DNA of 64,000 nucleotides from Pseudoalteromonas holothuriae (GTDB lineage: Bacteria; Pseudomonadota; Gammaproteobacteria; Enterobacterales; Alteromonadaceae). The number at the start of each line of letters is the position of its first letter. The first letter of the stretch is position 1. The DNA lies in contig NZ_CAMAPC010000003.1 in the NCBI RefSeq assembly GCF_945859825.1, positions 356,000 through 419,999 on the forward strand. Reading direction: 5' to 3'. The notes under the pieces were generated by a model. The model had not been told where the DNA came from and searched no databases. It saw only the letters and a program-made list of their open reading frames with translations. Position numbers and translations under genes: made by a program. This document shows positions 25,455 through 33,975 of the stretch, one piece after another.

Positions 25455-28334
25455 ATGAGAATAATTATATCTTTCCTTATTGCATGTAACTTTTTATTCT
25501 CTAGCCAAGCTGCGGTTATTCCAGCTGATAAACTATTTTCCAGTCCAAAATACAGTAAAGCTAAAGTATCTCCTAATGGTCTCTTCTTATCAATTACTGA
25601 GAAAGATGAAAAAAATACATACTTTAAAATTATCAACCTTGAAACATTAGAAACGTTTAATGCTAAGTCGTTCCAAAGCAAAACCAGAATTAAAGAATAT
25701 TCTTGGCTAAACGATAGCAAAATCCATTTCAAACTATACAAAAACAGCAAAGAAGTAGAATACATTCTTGCCTTTACATTCAAAGACAATGTTAAAGATA
25801 CGAGGTTTTATACTTTAAATAACGGGTATATGGTTGACTCTTTGCCAACAGAACCTAATCACATATTGTATGGAAGAAGAAATAATCAGCATCACAGGCT
25901 CTATAAAGTCCCTATTGATGACTTTAAATACAGTTTCAGCAAAATGAAAAACGCAAAACTGCTCGATGATGCCCAAAAGGAGATCATCGGTTACTCATAT
26001 GATAATCACTTTGAGCGTATCATCACGACCGAGTTAGATTTACAAAATAAAGAAATAATATTTAGATGGCGAGAGCTAAGTAGCTCCACATGGCATACTT
26101 TATTTTCATACAGCCCTAAAGATTATCACATCATTCCTGCAGGATTTATTAGTGAAGATGTAATTGCTGTTCTATCAAATAAAAATACAGATAAAGTAGC
26201 GTTGCATGAATTTGATATAAAAACACAAACTTTAGGGAAAGTTTTATTTGAACACCCACAATATGACCTAATTGACGCTCAATTCAATAAGCAAGGACAG
26301 CTTAAATCAGTTTCCTACTACCAAAAGGGCGTATACACGAGCCAGCACTTTGACTTGACGAAGAAGAAACTAACGACTCAATTAAAAAAAGCTTTAGATA
26401 ATCATGAAGTGTATATTATTGACTCAGACCATAGTAACACTAAAAAACTACTATATGTAAATTCAGCTTCTCACCCAGGGGCTTACTATCTATATGATTC
26501 AAATATAAATAGAATTGAGCTGTTATATGAATCTTTTCCAGATTTAATGAGCTTTAATTTTGCACCTAGTAAATACCTTTCAGTCACCAGCAAAGATGGT
26601 ACTAAGCTCGACGCTTTCTTAACGACACCCACGGGGATAGATCACGATACATTGATTGTGATGCCCCACGGCGGCCCTATTGGCATACACGAAACAGACT
26701 ATTTTGATCCAAATATACAGTACCTCGCAAATCGAGGCTTTTCTGTACTACGTGTGAATTTTAGAGGTTCAGCAGGTTATGGTAAAACGTTCCTACAGCA
26801 AGGAGTTGGACAATTTGGTCAACTCATAGAGCAAGATATCACTGCGACTGTAAACCAAGTGCTTCAATCCCACCAGTATAAAAACGTATGTGCAATGGGA
26901 AGCAGTTACGGTGGTTACTCCTCAGTTATGCTCGCGATGAAGCATCCACAGCAATATTCATGCGTTGTTGCAGCCTATGGTATTTATGACCTCCCTTTGC
27001 TCTTTAATACGAGTAATTACCGCTCAGGGGATGAGTATCGCTCACATATAGAAGGTGTTGTTGGAAAACTCGATGATTCTCTCACCAAACTCTCTCCTGT
27101 TTATACCGCTCATAAACTTCAAGCCCCCCTGCTTTTGATTGCAGGCGTGGACGATGAAGTTTCTGGCATTGAACAATCAAATAGATTCAAGTTTGTGCTT
27201 GAGCAGAATAATAAATCGGTAGATCCTGTTTTTTATCGTAAGACAGGACACGGACATTCATCTTGGTTGTGGGAGAGACACGAAGCAATTTTGAAAGCTG
27301 ATTTTTTATACACAACATTAGGACTTAAAACGCATGATATAAAAACCCTTAATGAAATGGAAAAGGAATCATTGAGAGAAGATTATATGCTACTAGCCGA
27401 CTCTTTCGAGTTTGGTTATCTAGTTGAAAAAGATGCTAAGAAGTCCTATCGCTATTACTTAAAAGCAGCAGAGCTTGAAGATGCAAGAGCATTGTTTAAT
27501 ATTGGCAGTTTCTTTCATCGAGGACAGATGGTCGAATATGACTTCAAAAAAGCAATGGCAAACTATGAACAAAGTGCAAATCTAGGGTATGCAAGCGCAC
27601 ATAGTCGCTTAGGTCAACTTTACATGGAAGGCATGAAAGTAGAAAGAAACCATGATAAAGCTTATAAATACCTAACTGAGGCCAATAGACTTGATGATTC
27701 ATATAATAATGTCATGTTACTTGGCCGATTCTTTTGCACAGCAGACGAACAATATAAAAATATCGATACCTGTATTGAGAAGTTCACGTTAAAAGATACT
27801 CATAAACTATCAAATAAAAAATCAAGGAAAGTGTTCGATCAAAGAAGAAGTGAATTAGCCAAAGCATTCATGCAAGGGCTCTACACCCCTGAAGAGATAG
27901 CTAAGTTGAAAGTCTTTATGAAAGAGACTTATAACTTAACCCACTTAGACTTTGAGTTAGACGTAGAAGAAGCCGGCATTTTTGAATATCGACTAGGTGA
28001 TAAATACCGAGAGTCAGGCCGCTATCATCAGATCAGTGATGGCTATCATGTAAAAGGTAAAAACCTGTCTTACGGCTTAAGATTCACGACTGATATCAGC
28101 GGTATTGATATGCGCACACACAGAACCGCACTAATTATGATGTGGACAAAGCAGTCTAAAGATGGAAAAAGTGAACCTGTTAAATATTCTCTTTTATGGG
28201 GAAATCCTCGCGAAGACTTTATAGCAATCCGTAGTGTAGAAAGTAATGACGACAACACAAACTATAGCTTACAGATATATAACTTAGACAAAACACTTCT
28301 CTACTCTAAATCGTTTTTGGTCAGCCAAGAATAG
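25455..28334 (+). CDS. S9 prolyl-oligopeptidase-family peptidase fused to Sel1 repeats
   Basis: A 959-residue secreted protein. A signal peptide (about 1-19) leads to a beta-propeller-like region (20-370). The alpha/beta-hydrolase domain follows (about 370-630): MPHGGPIGIHE, the nucleophile in GSSYGGYSS, Asp in AGVDDEVSG and His in RKTGHGHSSW. Two or more Sel1-type repeats come next (ARALFNIGSFFHRGQMVEYD, SAHSRLGQLYMEGMKVERN), then about 140 residues of no known family. Typical S9 peptidases of this type stop after the hydrolase domain, so the C-terminal 330 residues are unusual. The ATG follows AAGGAAA. Confidence 0.85.
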   Translation: MRIIISFLIACNFLFSSQAAVIPADKLFSSPKYSKAKVSPNGLFLSITEKDEKNTYFKIINLETLETFNAKSFQSKTRIKEYSWLNDSKIHFKLYKNSKEVEYILAFTFKDNVKDTRFYTLNNGYMVDSLPTEPNHILYGRRNNQHHRLYKVPIDDFKYSFSKMKNAKLLDDAQKEIIGYSYDNHFERIITTELDLQNKEIIFRWRELSSSTWHTLFSYSPKDYHIIPAGFISEDVIAVLSNKNTDKVALHEFDIKTQTLGKVLFEHPQYDLIDAQFNKQGQLKSVSYYQKGVYTSQHFDLTKKKLTTQLKKALDNHEVYIIDSDHSNTKKLLYVNSASHPGAYYLYDSNINRIELLYESFPDLMSFNFAPSKYLSVTSKDGTKLDAFLTTPTGIDHDTLIVMPHGGPIGIHETDYFDPNIQYLANRGFSVLRVNFRGSAGYGKTFLQQGVGQFGQLIEQDITATVNQVLQSHQYKNVCAMGSSYGGYSSVMLAMKHPQQYSCVVAAYGIYDLPLLFNTSNYRSGDEYRSHIEGVVGKLDDSLTKLSPVYTAHKLQAPLLLIAGVDDEVSGIEQSNRFKFVLEQNNKSVDPVFYRKTGHGHSSWLWERHEAILKADFLYTTLGLKTHDIKTLNEMEKESLREDYMLLADSFEFGYLVEKDAKKSYRYYLKAAELEDARALFNIGSFFHRGQMVEYDFKKAMANYEQSANLGYASAHSRLGQLYMEGMKVERNHDKAYKYLTEANRLDDSYNNVMLLGRFFCTADEQYKNIDTCIEKFTLKDTHKLSNKKSRKVFDQRRSELAKAFMQGLYTPEEIAKLKVFMKETYNLTHLDFELDVEEAGIFEYRLGDKYRESGRYHQISDGYHVKGKNLSYGLRFTTDISGIDMRTHRTALIMMWTKQSKDGKSEPVKYSLLWGNPREDFIAIRSVESNDDNTNYSLQIYNLDKTLLYSKSFLVSQE

Positions 28335-28649
28335 TTGCTCCATCACATACTTGCCGACAAATAACATCTCACTAACATGAGGGCCGCAAGGCCCTTTTAT
28401 CGTTTTAAAGCCATAAACTTTTTACCGCGCACACGTCTTTTTGTTACCATATTTCCTACATAAAGCAGGGCTGATATATTCATTTTTCATAGCCTAGTCA
28501 CTCCTTTGAAAGTCTTGTACCTGCCATTACAATTTATAACACGTACTATGATTTTATGCGTAGTCTTTGTCATAATATGTACCTAAACTATAGAAACCAC
28601 AGCGTTACAAATTGTCAAAAATGCTTCGTTTTAAAAAAGGATAAATAGT
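28335..28649. other. Gene-free region holding the second terminator copy
   Basis: Apart from the hairpin at 28380-28400, I see only AT-rich sequence and the ribosome site AAAGGAT of the next gene. Confidence 0.5.
28380..28402 (+). terminator. Intrinsic terminator, second of two near-identical copies
   Basis: GAGGGCC-GCAA-GGCCCTTTT followed by ATCGTTTTA, 45 bp after the peptidase stop. It matches the nupC terminator at 24519-24554 over 36 bp with three differences. Confidence 0.82.
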
Positions 28650-29138
28650 ATGCAAATCTATTATTTACAAATGTTGAGTGAAACTGACCTAGCGCCCTCC
28701 CCTTTACCTGACGACCTCAGTATTGTTGAAATAGAAACCATACAACCTGAGTTCAATCTTTTTTTATACTCGTTTGTTGGCAAGCATTGGCAATGGACTG
28801 GTAAATTAACTTGGTCTTTAGCGCGTTGGCAGAACTATATTGAGTCAAATAAAATACGCACTTGGGTCGGTTATAGCAAAGGCGCTATTGTCGGTTACTA
28901 CGAGCTAAACCCTAATACAAAAAACGAAGTTGAAATCATGTACTTTGGGTTAACAGCCTCTTTTATTGGCAAGGGATACGGTGGCGCTTTATTAAATCAC
29001 GCAGTAGAGTCTGCATGGGCCATTGAAGGAACCAAAAAGGTATGGCTTCACACGTGCGATCTTGACCACCCCAACGCTCTAAATAATTATAAAAAAAGAG
29101 GCTTTTCTTTATATAAAATTGAAACTGAAAATAGCTAA
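28650..29138 (+). CDS. GNAT-family N-acetyltransferase
   Basis: A 162-residue acetyltransferase. The central region IVGYYELNPNTKNEVEIMYF is followed by the acetyl-CoA loop GLTASFIGKGYGGALLNHAV (matching the Q/RxxGxG/A pattern) and the terminal TCDLDHPNALNNYKKRGFSL strand-helix. The substrate is unknown. AAAGGAT precedes the ATG. It stands alone between the peptidase operon and the GH16 gene. Confidence 0.87.
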   Translation: MQIYYLQMLSETDLAPSPLPDDLSIVEIETIQPEFNLFLYSFVGKHWQWTGKLTWSLARWQNYIESNKIRTWVGYSKGAIVGYYELNPNTKNEVEIMYFGLTASFIGKGYGGALLNHAVESAWAIEGTKKVWLHTCDLDHPNALNNYKKRGFSLYKIETENS

Positions 29139-29203
29139 TTAAAAAATAAACTTATTTAAAAATATACGCTACAAACCAAGTAGAGCTTGAATTAAAAATT
29201 AAA

Positions 29204-29241
29204 AGCTTATAAATCAATGTACTTTATATTTTTTATAAGCT
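29204..29241 (+). terminator. Possible hairpin after the GNAT gene
   Basis: AGCTTATAAA (29204-29213) pairs with TTTATAAGCT (29232-29241) across an 18-base AT-rich loop. Weak as a terminator. Confidence 0.3.
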
Positions 29242-29286
29242 GCATAAGAGAGTTTAACTTTATTTAATTAGCACAATCACAAAAAA

Positions 29287-29330
29287 TTCCTTAAATATTG
29301 GCAGTGAGAACAATACAACCATTTAAGGAA
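29287..29330 (+). promoter_or_regulatory. Inverted repeat that could sequester the GH16 ribosome site
   Basis: TTCCTTAAAT (29287-29296) pairs perfectly with ATTTAAGGAA (29321-29330). The right arm contains the AAGGA ribosome site of the GH16 gene that starts at 29333. An AT-rich stem like this could melt with temperature or be a protein site. Confidence 0.4.
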
Positions 29331-29332
29331 CA

Positions 29333-30247
29333 ATGATGAAACCAGCAATAAAAATACCGCTACTTTTAGCTGCGTTGTTATGTAGCATTGGCGCTTATGC
29401 AGCCAAAGATGCCCCAATCATGTTTGATGACTTTAGTTATAAAACCTTTGTTGATGCCACTAAAAATGGCTGGCAAATTAGAACCCAAACAGGGCATCCT
29501 GGAATTAAAGGTGCTAAATGGTGGCAAGAAGGGGTATCGTTTCACCTCGATAGTTTGGATCATAATAACACGGTGATGAGACTTACCTCAAAAACCGACG
29601 GCAGTGCTGAAAATACTCGCCACACTCAGGTATGCCATAAACGAAAGTACCGCGAAGGCATTTATGCAGCGCGTGTTTTCTTTAACGATAAACCACAATA
29701 TGGCCCCGATGGGGATGGTGTTGTTGAGACCTTTTATGCCATAAGCCCTCTGGCAGCTCCCATGGACCCAAACTATAGTGAAATGGACTTTGAATATTTA
29801 GCTAATGGCGGCTGGGGTGAGGGTAATAAAACACTGTTTGCTACCTCATGGGAAACCTTTAAGCTCAACCCATTTACTAAAGTGAATGAGTACAGCACGC
29901 TACAAAATAGCTTACAAGGGTGGAACACATTATTGCTAAAAGTAACAGATAACCGACTACGCTATTATGTAAACGGCAAACTCTTCGCCGACCACGGACC
30001 TGAGGTTTACCCAGAAGTAGCAATGTCAATCAACTTTAATTTGTGGTTTATAAGCGAGCAGATTGTACAAAGCACAGAAATGCGACAGTATTACCAAGAC
30101 ATTGATTGGGTTTACTTTTCACAAGATACCACCCTTAACACCCAAGCTATCACTCAAAAAGTTGCACAGCTACGCAGCAAACAAATTCAACACATGGATA
30201 CGGTGAATGACTGGCGTCCTAAACTAGATGATTACTGCAGCCTATAA
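29333..30247 (+). CDS. Secreted GH16-family glycoside hydrolase
   Basis: A 304-residue enzyme with signal peptide (about residues 1-23, ending AYA). The catalytic core shows the GH16 motif SEMDFEYL, in which the two Glu and the Asp match the ExDxxE site for retaining hydrolysis. Other family features are VETFYAISPL before it and the conserved jelly-roll strand WNTLLLKVTDNRLRYYVNGK after it. The likely substrate is a beta-glucan, agar-type or related marine polysaccharide; sequence alone does not decide. It converges with a CadC-like regulator four bp away. Confidence 0.87.
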   Translation: MMKPAIKIPLLLAALLCSIGAYAAKDAPIMFDDFSYKTFVDATKNGWQIRTQTGHPGIKGAKWWQEGVSFHLDSLDHNNTVMRLTSKTDGSAENTRHTQVCHKRKYREGIYAARVFFNDKPQYGPDGDGVVETFYAISPLAAPMDPNYSEMDFEYLANGGWGEGNKTLFATSWETFKLNPFTKVNEYSTLQNSLQGWNTLLLKVTDNRLRYYVNGKLFADHGPEVYPEVAMSINFNLWFISEQIVQSTEMRQYYQDIDWVYFSQDTTLNTQAITQKVAQLRSKQIQHMDTVNDWRPKLDDYCSL

Positions 30248-30251
30248 CAAC

Positions 30252-31886
30252 TCAATTAACGGTATACGGTGATTGGTCATTAAACCATGCCGCCACTCTG
30301 GTAATTAAATGAGGTTTGTCACTATAACGGGCAACTTGCTGCGCGCTCAGTGCTAGTTGCTCGGCTTCAGTTAATTTATTTTGCTGCTTAGCAATATCTG
30401 CTTTGGCCAATAGTACCCATACTTGATTGGCGGGCGCTGCGTGATCATCCGCAATTTTTTGTGCTTGTTCCAAATACACACCTGCAACATCAAATTGCTG
30501 TTGCTGCGCCGCAATACGTGCCAATTCAATCAGTGCAGCAGTTTGTCCATATTGGCTATAAAAAGATTGATGATACTCAAGTGCCTTAGTCACTAATTTT
30601 GTGGCTTGTTGAAAATCTCCCTGCAAACGCTTAATTTTACCAAGTTCTTCATAAGTATAAGCAATAAACAACTCATCTTGCTGGGTTTGGGCCAGTGTCT
30701 GCGCTTTTTCAATATAAAATTGCGCATCACTTAACTCCATTATTCGTGCCTTGCCTTGTGGCCAATTGATCAGTAAATACCCAATCATAAGGTGCGCCCT
30801 AATAAGCTCACGATTGTCAAAAGCCCCACTTTGCTCAACCGTTGTCATAAGTAAAGTGATTGCCTTAGAATGTAGACCTTGGTTTGCATAGCTTGCTGCC
30901 AAATAACGCCTAGCTGCCAATAGGTTAGGTTCTGTTTGAAGAGCAGCCAAAAATAAAGGAACAGCTTGCTGGTAGGCTTGCTTCAAGTATAACTCCACAC
31001 CGCGTGCAAATGCTTCGTTACTAAAGTCACTATCCCAATTTTGCACATTAGCGTGCCTTTGACTTGCGTACTTATGCGCAAGTGTTACATTCAGTTGCTC
31101 AAAACTTTGCTCAATGCTTTTTGCAAATTCCACTCCCTTTTCAATACCATATCCAAAAAATAGCGTGTAATGCAATTGAAAGTCCTGAGGGTAGCCAGTT
31201 AAACGCGTGTAAACCAATACTGTTGCCTCCAATTTTTGCCGCAAAAAAGCCAGTTTATTCGCATCAAGTGATTGCATACCATACTCTGAACGATGCTCAA
31301 GCGCATACAAAACTTGATCATGACCAATAACAGTTAAATCGGTGTTTGCTTTAAGTTGTCGCGATAAATACTCCATTCCTCTTAATGGCACCCACTGATG
31401 AATATTATCGGAAATATCATTCTCTACAGGTAAAAATGCAATGCTAAACGCGTTGCCTTGCTGTTTTGAATTAACACTTATAATAAGGGTAAGCAACAAA
31501 CCAATGCCTATGATTGCACCAATAAACACAGCAATACGGTTGCGTGTGTTAATGGCTGTGATTGGAGCTACCCATTGGTAGCCATCTTTAGGAAAAGTCT
31601 TTATGACTTGCGAACCCAGCACATCTCGCAACTCTTTTATAGACTGTGTTAATACCTGCTCTTGTACAACAACATCATGCCAAATTATATCTAATAGTCG
31701 CTTTTTTGAAACTACCTCATCAGCATGTTGGATCAACATAATCAGTACTTGCAATGTTTTTGCTCGCACCGCTTGGTTCTTGCCATTTTTTGAGATAACA
31801 CCTTGTTTTAAATCTATATAAAACCCTAAGCATTTGTATTTATATGTACGCTTACCTGCGATCAGACTCAAATTATACCATCTCAA
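30252..31886 (-). CDS. CadC/ToxR-like membrane regulator with TPR periplasmic domain
   Basis: A 544-residue one-component regulator. An OmpR-type winged helix (about residues 18-108: VRAKTLQVLIMLIQHADEVV, KELRDVLGSQVIKTFPKDGY) lies in the cytoplasm. One transmembrane helix (about 117-138) follows, and the long C-terminal part contains several TPR-like helix pairs. The start appears to be TTG (31886); a second TTG five codons in has AGATGG upstream. It converges with the GH16 gene and is divergent from the FG-GAP gene; either may be its target, but this is inference. Confidence 0.85.
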   Translation of the reverse strand: MRWYNLSLIAGKRTYKYKCLGFYIDLKQGVISKNGKNQAVRAKTLQVLIMLIQHADEVVSKKRLLDIIWHDVVVQEQVLTQSIKELRDVLGSQVIKTFPKDGYQWVAPITAINTRNRIAVFIGAIIGIGLLLTLIISVNSKQQGNAFSIAFLPVENDISDNIHQWVPLRGMEYLSRQLKANTDLTVIGHDQVLYALEHRSEYGMQSLDANKLAFLRQKLEATVLVYTRLTGYPQDFQLHYTLFFGYGIEKGVEFAKSIEQSFEQLNVTLAHKYASQRHANVQNWDSDFSNEAFARGVELYLKQAYQQAVPLFLAALQTEPNLLAARRYLAASYANQGLHSKAITLLMTTVEQSGAFDNRELIRAHLMIGYLLINWPQGKARIMELSDAQFYIEKAQTLAQTQQDELFIAYTYEELGKIKRLQGDFQQATKLVTKALEYHQSFYSQYGQTAALIELARIAAQQQQFDVAGVYLEQAQKIADDHAAPANQVWVLLAKADIAKQQNKLTEAEQLALSAQQVARYSDKPHLITRVAAWFNDQSPYTVN

Positions 31887-32134
31887 AAATAACTGTTAGC
31901 CATTACTTTAAAGAACTATTAAACACACAACAAGTGCTAATAATTAGTAACGAGACTATTACATAGCCAGTTTGTGTGTTTAGTATGATTTTTAGTTTTA
32001 TAAAGAAGCCATATTTTTTATCACAACTCAATTTTATAACTGTGGTAGTTTTTGCTTCGTCGATTATCCCTTGTAAAAGAATCACTAATCTAATAAGTTG
32101 CTCTTGTAAAACTATCTAATACATGGAAAGTACG

Positions 32135-33352
32135 ATGACACCAAACTTCATTTTCAAATTCATATGCTGTTTCGCATTGATAATCACTTGCCAAGTTTAT
32201 GCAAAGCAGCAAAAGCTGTTACCTAATGATGGTCAAGCAGAAGATCAGTTTGGCTATAGTGTCGCGATTGATGGCACAACCGCATTAGTTGGTGCACTCA
32301 ATGCGGATGATAATGGTATTAAAAATTCAGGTGCCGCCTACATCTACACCTTAGACTCTACAGGTTGGCAACAACAAGCAAAATTAACGTCTGAACCAGC
32401 TTATGTTGATGACACGCTTGGCGGTAAAGTAGCGTTAAAAAACCACATTGCCATGCTAGGTGTGAGCCGAAGGGATGATAAAGGTGAAAACTCAGGTGCT
32501 GTGTTTGCTTTTGAAAAAGATGCCAATACGTGGTCGCAAAAGCAAATTTTAACAGCAGAAGATGCCAAAGCAGGCGACGCTTTTGGTCAAAGCATTGCTA
32601 TGACAGAGCACTTTCTTGTCATCGGAGCGCCACACAGTGATGCACCTCAAAAAGATTCAGGCTCAGCTTATGTTTATAAACGAAACAATAATACATGGCA
32701 ATTTCAAGCTAAACTTACAGCAAATGATGGAGCAGAAGGCGATTTATTTGGCATAAGTGTCGCGATTGATGATAACACGATTCTAATTGGTGCTGACTTA
32801 AATGATGAAAAAGCAGAAAAAGCAGGTGCTGTATATGCCTATGTTTTCGACGGTAAACAATGGCATCATCAAGCAAAGCTTATGGCTAAAGATGGCGCAA
32901 AAACGGATATATTTGGCGTAAGAGTGGCGTTGTTTGACGACACAGCATTGATCTCCGCCAGAAGAGACGATTTAAAAGGCGTAGGCATAGATGCGGGCTC
33001 TGCCTATATATTTAAGCGAATCAAAGAAAAGTGGACTCAAACACAAAAGTTAGTAGCACCTGATGGTAAAGCCGACGACCGATTTGCTCGTGGCGTGGCG
33101 CTAAACAAAGATACAGCCCTGATCAGTGCTATGCACCATGATGCTAATGGTAATAATGCGGGTGTTCTTTATATATTTAAAAAGCAACTTGGCCTATGGC
33201 GTTATACATCAAAAATTATGGCAAATGATGGTAAGTCCGATGACAGGTTTGGTTGGAATATCGCCCTCAATAACAATACTGCGATAGTTGCTGTTCCTCA
33301 TCGTGATGATCATGGTAATGCATCGGGCGCTGCTTATATTATTGATTTATAA
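32135..33352 (+). CDS. Secreted seven-bladed FG-GAP propeller protein
   Basis: A 405-residue protein with a signal peptide (about 1-21, ending CQVYA) and seven similar units of about 52 residues. Each carries a motif like DQFGYSVAIDGTTALVGA followed by an Asp-rich loop and a strand such as SGAAYIYTL. Seven copies fit a closed integrin-type beta-propeller with calcium-binding loops. No catalytic motif is present, so a binding or structural role is likely. ATG 32135 is preferred because GGAAAG lies four bases upstream; ATG 32123 overlaps that site. Confidence 0.85.
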   Translation: MTPNFIFKFICCFALIITCQVYAKQQKLLPNDGQAEDQFGYSVAIDGTTALVGALNADDNGIKNSGAAYIYTLDSTGWQQQAKLTSEPAYVDDTLGGKVALKNHIAMLGVSRRDDKGENSGAVFAFEKDANTWSQKQILTAEDAKAGDAFGQSIAMTEHFLVIGAPHSDAPQKDSGSAYVYKRNNNTWQFQAKLTANDGAEGDLFGISVAIDDNTILIGADLNDEKAEKAGAVYAYVFDGKQWHHQAKLMAKDGAKTDIFGVRVALFDDTALISARRDDLKGVGIDAGSAYIFKRIKEKWTQTQKLVAPDGKADDRFARGVALNKDTALISAMHHDANGNNAGVLYIFKKQLGLWRYTSKIMANDGKSDDRFGWNIALNNNTAIVAVPHRDDHGNASGAAYIIDL

Positions 33353-33675
33353 CATTGAAAATCATTTTATAGTGAACAGTAAAACAGCCTAGTGTTGAAT
33401 TTATAATAGCACCCTCATTATTTAGTGCTTAGATTCACCTATCATATTCATCAAAACCTCGGTGCGCTGAAACGCTTAATCAAATGTGCCAAAACTAGCC
33501 ATTGAGGTCATTCATTTTTGTGTTTCACTTGCGGTGTAACGAAATTAGTAACCTCGCTAAAGCCAAAAAACAGCTTAAATAGAGCATCATACATACAAAC
33601 AAAATACCCCGCTTATAGTATTACACCAATTTTATTAAAACATTGATCATTTAGAATAACGACATACCGGAACTT
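33353..33675. other. Gene-free region ending in a MITE-like fragment
   Basis: No supported gene. The right end holds the shortened MITE-like copy (33621-33668). Confidence 0.5.
33621..33668. mobile_element. Shortened copy of the MITE-like element
   Basis: ACACCAATTTTATTAAAACA and GAATAACGACATACC match, on the opposite strand, the right end and the interior of the element at 19997-20163, with about 55 internal bases missing. Confidence 0.5.
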
Positions 33676-33888
33676 TTGCTTAGTTACTGGGTCATTTATC
33701 TATCGCAATATCTGATATTAAAACTCATTAACCCTAAAACTTATGCATTTTTAATAACACTGTTTTCACAGTTTAGTATAGAGACTACACCGCATGTTCA
33801 TGCGCTAATATTAACTGTATTGATATGCATTAGTTTAAAGGCTGTCATCGATGGTTTGTGGTTATTAGCAGGTGGCAAAGTTAGGTAA
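33676..33888 (+). pseudogene. C-terminal remnant of a LysE/RhtB-type exporter
   Basis: The open frame encodes about 70 residues, including LKLINPKTYAFLITLFSQFS and two hydrophobic segments, which resemble the second half of amino-acid exporters of the LysE family (about 200 residues). The N-terminal half is absent. In frame there is a stop at 33652, inside the neighbouring MITE-like fragment, and no good start or ribosome site. Most likely a gene truncated by insertion or deletion at 33668. A tiny membrane protein is the alternative. Confidence 0.55.
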
Positions 33889-33897
33889 AGTGCCAAA

Positions 33898-33922
33898 GAG
33901 CCGTCAATACATAAAACGGCTC
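33898..33922. terminator. Hairpin between the LysE remnant and the methyltransferase
   Basis: GAGCCGT (33898-33904) pairs with ACGGCTC (33916-33922) around an 11-base loop. It sits downstream of the methyltransferase stop on the minus strand. Confidence 0.45.
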
Positions 33923-33975
33923 AATGAGTTGTGTTCATTTTCGATTTTAGTGGTCGCGTCAGTCTTAATTAACCA

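Noticed and set aside
29204..29241. Strong terminator after the GNAT gene
   Set aside because: The stem is wholly AT-rich with an 18-base loop; kept only as a weak candidate.
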